From contig NZ_QKWJ01000012.1 in the NCBI RefSeq assembly GCF_003353055.1, positions 24,362 to 88,361 on the forward strand: a stretch of 64,000 nt of DNA, written 5' to 3'. The position numbers were made by a program, and so were the translations under genes. Every line of letters starts with the position of its first letter. The first letter of the stretch is position 1. Source of the stretch: Cupriavidus lacunae. Its GTDB lineage: Bacteria > Pseudomonadota > Gammaproteobacteria > Burkholderiales > Burkholderiaceae. The notes under the pieces are model-generated. The model was not told where the DNA came from and made no database searches. It was given only the letters and a program-made list of their open reading frames with translations. Positions 59,807 through 64,000 of the stretch are shown one piece after another.

Positions 59807-61566
59807 GCCGCCTCCGCCAGCGGATTCGGCGCCTGCCGCGTGCGCAGCCGGATTTCAGGCATGAAGCGGCGGCTGGCCAGCAATTCGATCGACATGGTGG
59901 GCGCAAAGCAATCGAAGCGCCGGAAGCTGTCGGCCAGGTGCGGGTGCGCGCGCTGGTAGCTGCGGATCACGCCTGCCACGATGGTCCAGAACTCTGTTTC
60001 CTCGAGTTGGTAATACGCGGCGAGCAACGGGGCGAGCTCAGCCAGGTTGACGAAGAACAGTGCGTCGCAGGTGAAGTCTCGGAGTTCCTCGGCATCGTCG
60101 GTTTCGATAAACGAGTTCGGATTGACGCGCGCATGCTCCGCTGGCGGCGGCGTGAGTTGCGGGGCCGTGCCGGACAGCCATTGCCGCGAGAAGCGCACGC
60201 CGTCGTGGAAGTCCTTGAGCGCCACGCGCTGCGGTAGGCCGTCGACGTGCAGCAGCAGCATGTTCTGCGCGTGCGACTCGAGCGCGGTGCCGTGTTCCCA
60301 CAACAGGTGCAAGACTGGCAACCAGGCACGCTCCACCAGCCGCTGCAGCCACACGCGCACCCCATGTCGGCGAATCCACAAGTCAATCAGCGGAAGGCCA
60401 TCGACATCGATATGCGTGAGCGCGGTCATTGGGATGGCGGCCTCGCCGGATGCCAGATGGCCATTGATGCTTTCGCGCCAGATGCAGGAAAGCGCGCCGT
60501 ACTGGCCCTGCACAGGGGCGGCAGGTACGTGGCTGATGCCGGCGACTTCGCGCAACAGCACTGGCGCCGCCATTGGTGCGGACCATTCGGTGCGTGCGAC
60601 CAGGCTCGCCAGCCAGTCGCTCAGCACGGCGGCATTGCACACGGTGTGCGGCGCCAGCACGCGCGAGGTGGAGGTGTTGACGAGATTCATGGCCAGCTTC
60701 AGCGACAGCGCGTCGGGCTGGTCGACATTGGCGAGGGTGCGGATCGACTGCTGGGGCAGGTAGCGGCCCGGCATCTCGCCGACCACGATCAGCTCGCCGC
60801 GCGCGAACGCGCCGTGGTAGCCGGGGGCAATCACCTCGTCCCATTGCCACGGATGGACGGGCAGCGGCAGGTAGTCGGCGGGATCGGCGCCACGCTCGCG
60901 CACCGCGGCCTCGAACGCGGCGCGCGCGGGGGGCGGCAGCAGGTTTTCGGGCGAGGCCTCGGCATTGCCGAGGTTCCATCGGCAATGCGAGCGGTGCGCG
61001 GCAAGCAGCACCGGGTGCAGCGGCGCGGCGCATTCCGGCGCGTAGCGTCGGTTGTCCGCAAGCGTGAAGCCCATGCGCGATTTGTAGCTCGGGTGGTAGG
61101 GATGGGCCCCCGTCAGTCGCGCTTCGATCGCATCGTAGCTGGCCTCGCGCAGTGGTCGTCCCGCATGCCCGTTGGCATGATGGGACTGCGCATCCTTGAT
61201 CTGCGTGGACAACAGCTCCAGGCCGAACTGCTGCAGCCGCACCGGATCGGCATCGAGCAGGCCGGCGAGTTCTGACAGCAGCATCGCGACGTCGTCGGCT
61301 TCGGTTTGCGCGCTGGCGTCGCAGCGCAGCACCGGCCCATCGATGCGAATGCGGCCGAAGCTGGCGGTGGGGCGGGCGGTGCAGCGATAGCTCACGGGCG
61401 TGCCGTCGGCCGTCATGGCAGGCAGTTCGACGCCATCGCCGGTGACAAGCACGTCGCGCAGGCAGTCTTCAAACAACAGGGCTTCCAGCAACTGGCGCAC
61501 CACGCGGCGAGCAGCTTGCCGGTAGTGCGGGCTCTGGATCAGGCATTGGTAGTCGGTCGTGTTCAT
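59803..61566 (-). CDS. sbnF: SbnF-like NIS siderophore synthetase (IucA/IucC)
   Basis: A 587-residue IucA/IucC-family enzyme that condenses an amine with a carboxylate using ATP. Motifs: SYKSRMGFTLADN (ATP), YLPLPVHPWQWDEVI, the loop QQSIRTLANVD and LKLAMNLVNTSTSRV, and ESHAQNMLLLHVDG, ending with a ferric-iron-reductase-like C-terminal domain. The start at 61566 is 7 bp from the stop of the next synthetase. It is collinear with SbnF. Confidence 0.9.
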   Translation of the reverse strand: MNTTDYQCLIQSPHYRQAARRVVRQLLEALLFEDCLRDVLVTGDGVELPAMTADGTPVSYRCTARPTASFGRIRIDGPVLRCDASAQTEADDVAMLLSELAGLLDADPVRLQQFGLELLSTQIKDAQSHHANGHAGRPLREASYDAIEARLTGAHPYHPSYKSRMGFTLADNRRYAPECAAPLHPVLLAAHRSHCRWNLGNAEASPENLLPPPARAAFEAAVRERGADPADYLPLPVHPWQWDEVIAPGYHGAFARGELIVVGEMPGRYLPQQSIRTLANVDQPDALSLKLAMNLVNTSTSRVLAPHTVCNAAVLSDWLASLVARTEWSAPMAAPVLLREVAGISHVPAAPVQGQYGALSCIWRESINGHLASGEAAIPMTALTHIDVDGLPLIDLWIRRHGVRVWLQRLVERAWLPVLHLLWEHGTALESHAQNMLLLHVDGLPQRVALKDFHDGVRFSRQWLSGTAPQLTPPPAEHARVNPNSFIETDDAEELRDFTCDALFFVNLAELAPLLAAYYQLEETEFWTIVAGVIRSYQRAHPHLADSFRRFDCFAPTMSIELLASRRFMPEIRLRTRQAPNPLAEAA

Positions 61567-61573
61567 CGCGGAC

Positions 61574-63397
61574 TCAGGATTGCGGTGCGGATACGAGGAA
61601 GTTCGGAACGCCTGCCCATGCAGGCGTTTCACCGTGGCGGCCGAAGCAGCTCAGCATGTTCGCCTTGGCAGGAAGGGTCTCCAGGGCCTGCAGCGACGCC
61701 AGCAGGTGGCGCAGCGAAGGTCCGCCTGCGTCGAGCGCGGCGGCGGTGTCCCGCCAGAGCGTCGCTTCGTCGCAGGCGCCCGTGCGGGCCAGGCAAGCGA
61801 TGAAGTGGCCGATGTGGTTGACCAGTACGTAGTAGGCAAAGCGATGCAGCGCCGCTTCCTCGGTGTAGAGGACCGGGCTGTCGGCATCGAACTGCGCCGC
61901 CCACGCAAAGCGGGTGCGGCTGATGCTGGCGCCTTCCATGTCGCGGACATAGCCGTGCACCGGCCAGCCGCCCTCGAACGCGACCATGCTGTTCTGCAGG
62001 TGCGCTTCCAGGCTGATGCCGTGATCGGCGAACAGGCGCGCCAGCGGCAGCAGCGTAACGTCGAGATAGCTGGCCCACCACCGGCGGATATCGGCTGTGC
62101 TGTGGCGATGGCCCAGCGCCTCGTGCAGCAGGCGCTCCAGGATGCCGGTGCCTTGCGCGGACTCTTCCAGCACGGTGGCGAGGACTTGCGCGGCGTCGCC
62201 ATGCGGGCCCGTCATGCCCTGTCGGTAGATCACCGCGGTGCTGGCGCGCAGGGCGTTGTCGGGCAGCGCCAGTACGGCGTAACCGGTCTCGGCCAGCACC
62301 GTGAAGTGCGCGGACGAACGCGCTGCCTCGGGCAGCATCGCGATGGCGCGGCTGGCATCGAGCGCGCGTCGGACATGCTCGGGCGGATTGTTGCGGACAA
62401 AATTGGTGATGCGGATATCGAGCGCCAGCTTGAGGAAGCGTTGCTGCTGTGGCAGCCACACCGTGCGTACCGACGATGTCGGCCATGCCAGCTCGCCGAG
62501 GGGGCCCAGGGAAATCATGGCGCGGCTCGCCAGCAGTGGCTGGAGCCCGGGGTGCGAGAGCAACTGCCCGGCCTGCCAGGGATGGCACGGCAGCAGGCGG
62601 TAATCGCCTTCCTTGAGCAGGTCTGCGGCCGTCTCCATGACCGCGGGGTCGATCGGCAGCGGCTGGCCATCGATGGTACCGCTCTCCAGCTGTTCGCTGG
62701 CGACGGCGAAGTAGTGCAGCTGGAAGGCGGCGCCCAGTTCCGGCGCATAGCGTTGCAACGCGTCAGCGCTGAACCCTTCCGACGCCTTCGAGGTAGCGTG
62801 GAAGATATGGCCGAAGCGCAGCCCTTGCTCGGCAGCGATAAAGCGCGAGGGCGCTTGCCGTGCGGGCGCTTCGCGGTGATATTGGCGCACCTTCCGGATC
62901 CCGTTCTTCATCAGCGCGGCAAAGCGCGCTGGCCAGTCGGTGGCGACGCTCTGCGGGTAGGCATGCGCGAGCGCCTCGGTGATGGCATCGGCCAGCTTCT
63001 CGGCGCGGCGTAATGGGGCGAAGACAGGCGCGAAGACACTGCCCTCGGACAGCACCGCATCCGCGAGCCGGTGGTAGCCGATGGGGGAGACGTAGGCCAG
63101 CGCAGCGGCCAGCCAGCGGTGGCCGCCATGGCGGTCTGCCAACGCCAGCACCGCCGGTTCCAGCCCCTCTGCACGCCAGCGGGCCAGGGTGCTTTGCAGT
63201 GCGGCCGGCATCGGGGCGGGAAGGTGCGTGGCCCGGCGCGGATCGACAATGCCGGTTTCGCGGCAGTAGGTATTGAAGAACTGCTCGATCAGGCGGCGCT
63301 CGATGGCGTCGGGCGCTGCGACATCATGGTCCGGGCAATGGGGGCGCAGGCGCCCTTGTGGTAGCACGGAGGTCGGGGGCAGGAGACTGGATAGCAT
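61574..63397 (-). CDS. sbnE: SbnE-like NIS siderophore synthetase (IucA/IucC)
   Basis: A 607-residue IucA/IucC synthetase. RLLPCHPWQAGQLLS, LGELAWPTSSVRTVWLP, LALDIRITNFVRNN and EAHLQNSMVAFEGGW are the family blocks. The start at 63397 is preceded by GAGG; an ATG at 63412 lies just beyond the MFS stop. It follows the MFS gene by 4 bp. In S. aureus SbnE makes the first citrate-diaminopropionate condensation. Confidence 0.9.
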   Translation of the reverse strand: MLSSLLPPTSVLPQGRLRPHCPDHDVAAPDAIERRLIEQFFNTYCRETGIVDPRRATHLPAPMPAALQSTLARWRAEGLEPAVLALADRHGGHRWLAAALAYVSPIGYHRLADAVLSEGSVFAPVFAPLRRAEKLADAITEALAHAYPQSVATDWPARFAALMKNGIRKVRQYHREAPARQAPSRFIAAEQGLRFGHIFHATSKASEGFSADALQRYAPELGAAFQLHYFAVASEQLESGTIDGQPLPIDPAVMETAADLLKEGDYRLLPCHPWQAGQLLSHPGLQPLLASRAMISLGPLGELAWPTSSVRTVWLPQQQRFLKLALDIRITNFVRNNPPEHVRRALDASRAIAMLPEAARSSAHFTVLAETGYAVLALPDNALRASTAVIYRQGMTGPHGDAAQVLATVLEESAQGTGILERLLHEALGHRHSTADIRRWWASYLDVTLLPLARLFADHGISLEAHLQNSMVAFEGGWPVHGYVRDMEGASISRTRFAWAAQFDADSPVLYTEEAALHRFAYYVLVNHIGHFIACLARTGACDEATLWRDTAAALDAGGPSLRHLLASLQALETLPAKANMLSCFGRHGETPAWAGVPNFLVSAPQS

Positions 63398-63401
63398 GTG
63401 G

Positions 63402-64000
63402 TTACCTCGCATCAGGAACGGTGGCAAACAACGATGAGCGATCAGGGACGACGAGTGCGGCGGCCAGCGCGAACATGGCGGCGATCAGCCATAACGTGCC
63501 GGCCGGACCGGTGCGCGGCAGCCATGCCATCACCGCCAGCGGCCCGACCAGTTGCCCGGCGGTCATGGCGCTCCTGGCGATGCCGGTGGCGCTGCCGTGC
63601 AAATTCGCGGGCAGTCGGGCGCAGCAATAGGACAGCATCGATTGCGCAAGCGCCGCGAACAGCGCGCCTTGCACGATGCGGAGCGCACCGATCTGCCAGA
63701 GCGCATCCGCGAGCGGCAGCAACGCCAGCGCGAGCGCGCAGCCGCCGGCGGCCAGCATGAACGCGCGGACCGCCGTGCCGCGGTCGTTGAGCGCGCCCCA
63801 CAGCGGGCTGGCGAGCAACGCGGCGAGCCAGCCCAGCGCGTGCAGAAAGCCGGTCTTGCTGCCGGGCATGGCATCGTGCGGGTAGCGCTGCTGCAGGTAG
63901 AGCGCGAACACGTTCACCAGGGCGAACGCGCCTGCCTGCGTCAGGCAGCCGGCCAGCAGCCACCGGCGCAGCGACGCGTCCGCCAGCATGGCGGCGAATC
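63402..64000 (-). CDS. SbnD-like MFS transporter, C-terminal half (continues past right edge)
   Basis: An MFS efflux protein; about 199 residues are seen, with six membrane helices (LLAGCLTQAGAFALVNVFALY, then LGWLAALLASPLWGALNDR, and others). This is the second half of a 12-helix protein. The frame is open to the window edge, so the ATG at 63989 is internal. In staphyloferrin B loci this gene (SbnD) exports the siderophore. Position before the two synthetases supports that. Confidence 0.85.
   Translation of the reverse strand, partial: FAAMLADASLRRWLLAGCLTQAGAFALVNVFALYLQQRYPHDAMPGSKTGFLHALGWLAALLASPLWGALNDRGTAVRAFMLAAGGCALALALLPLADALWQIGALRIVQGALFAALAQSMLSYCCARLPANLHGSATGIARSAMTAGQLVGPLAVMAWLPRTGPAGTLWLIAAMFALAAALVVPDRSSLFATVPDAR

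Overview
The window is about 67% GC and densely packed, with many ATGA or TGATG start/stop overlaps. It carries a fused osmoprotectant-type transporter, a liu (leucine/isovalerate) cluster and an NIS-siderophore cluster. Together these suggest a Burkholderiales beta-proteobacterium, most likely Cupriavidus or a close relative. This placement is inference from gene content, codon use and a dispersed-repeat style I associate with that group; no 16S gene is present.

Layout. 1-2.4 kb: the C-terminal part of an FtsK translocase (cut by the left edge) and a cupin. 2.4-6.8 kb: an isolated, apparently decaying type VI secretion remnant (tssE, tssH with two compensating frameshifts, hcp without a start, tssJ). 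6.8-17.4 kb: a nine-gene minus-strand operon running LysR regulator, flavin monooxygenase, dipeptide-type ABC transporter (two permeases, two ATPases, binding protein), BAAT-type thioesterase/hydrolase, and carboxymuconolactone-decarboxylase/AhpD protein. 17.5-24.0 kb: a binding-protein/permease fusion, a MocR regulator, and a divergent DUF2970, triheme cytochrome c and spermidine-dehydrogenase-like flavoprotein set. 24.0-24.8 kb: a 0.77-kb giant imperfect inverted repeat with no gene.

24.9-31.5 kb: a PlsC-type acyltransferase, a frameshifted SphA-like outer-membrane gene, a chimeric fragment left by a deletion, and a Bat-type (von Willebrand) operon whose last gene, batD-like, is broken by an exact 8-bp tandem duplication. 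31.5-38.8 kb: an AspT-type exchanger, an ankyrin protein, a class II glutamine amidotransferase, a membrane-embedded spermidine-synthase-like protein and a PCMT that appears to carry a signal peptide. 38.9-46.1 kb: two Hsp70-like proteins, a DUF2760 protein and an RpoD-type sigma factor. 46.4-49.1 kb: Lrp/AsnC regulator, cysteine-dioxygenase-type thiol dioxygenase, an orphan TolA and a small membrane protein.

49.2-57.7 kb: a VOC protein, a TetR regulator, and (divergent) acyl-CoA synthetase, methylcrotonyl-CoA carboxylase beta and alpha, and HMG-CoA lyase; two matching 15-bp palindromes in the divergent promoter are likely operators. A periplasmic PEBP protein follows. 57.8-64 kb: a minus-strand block collinear with sbnD-E-F-G-H of staphyloferrin B biosynthesis, running off the right edge.

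Four genes contain frame-disrupting changes (tssH, SphA-like, batD-like) or truncation (hcp). The batD and hcp lesions look like real mutations; the single-base ones could be sequencing errors.
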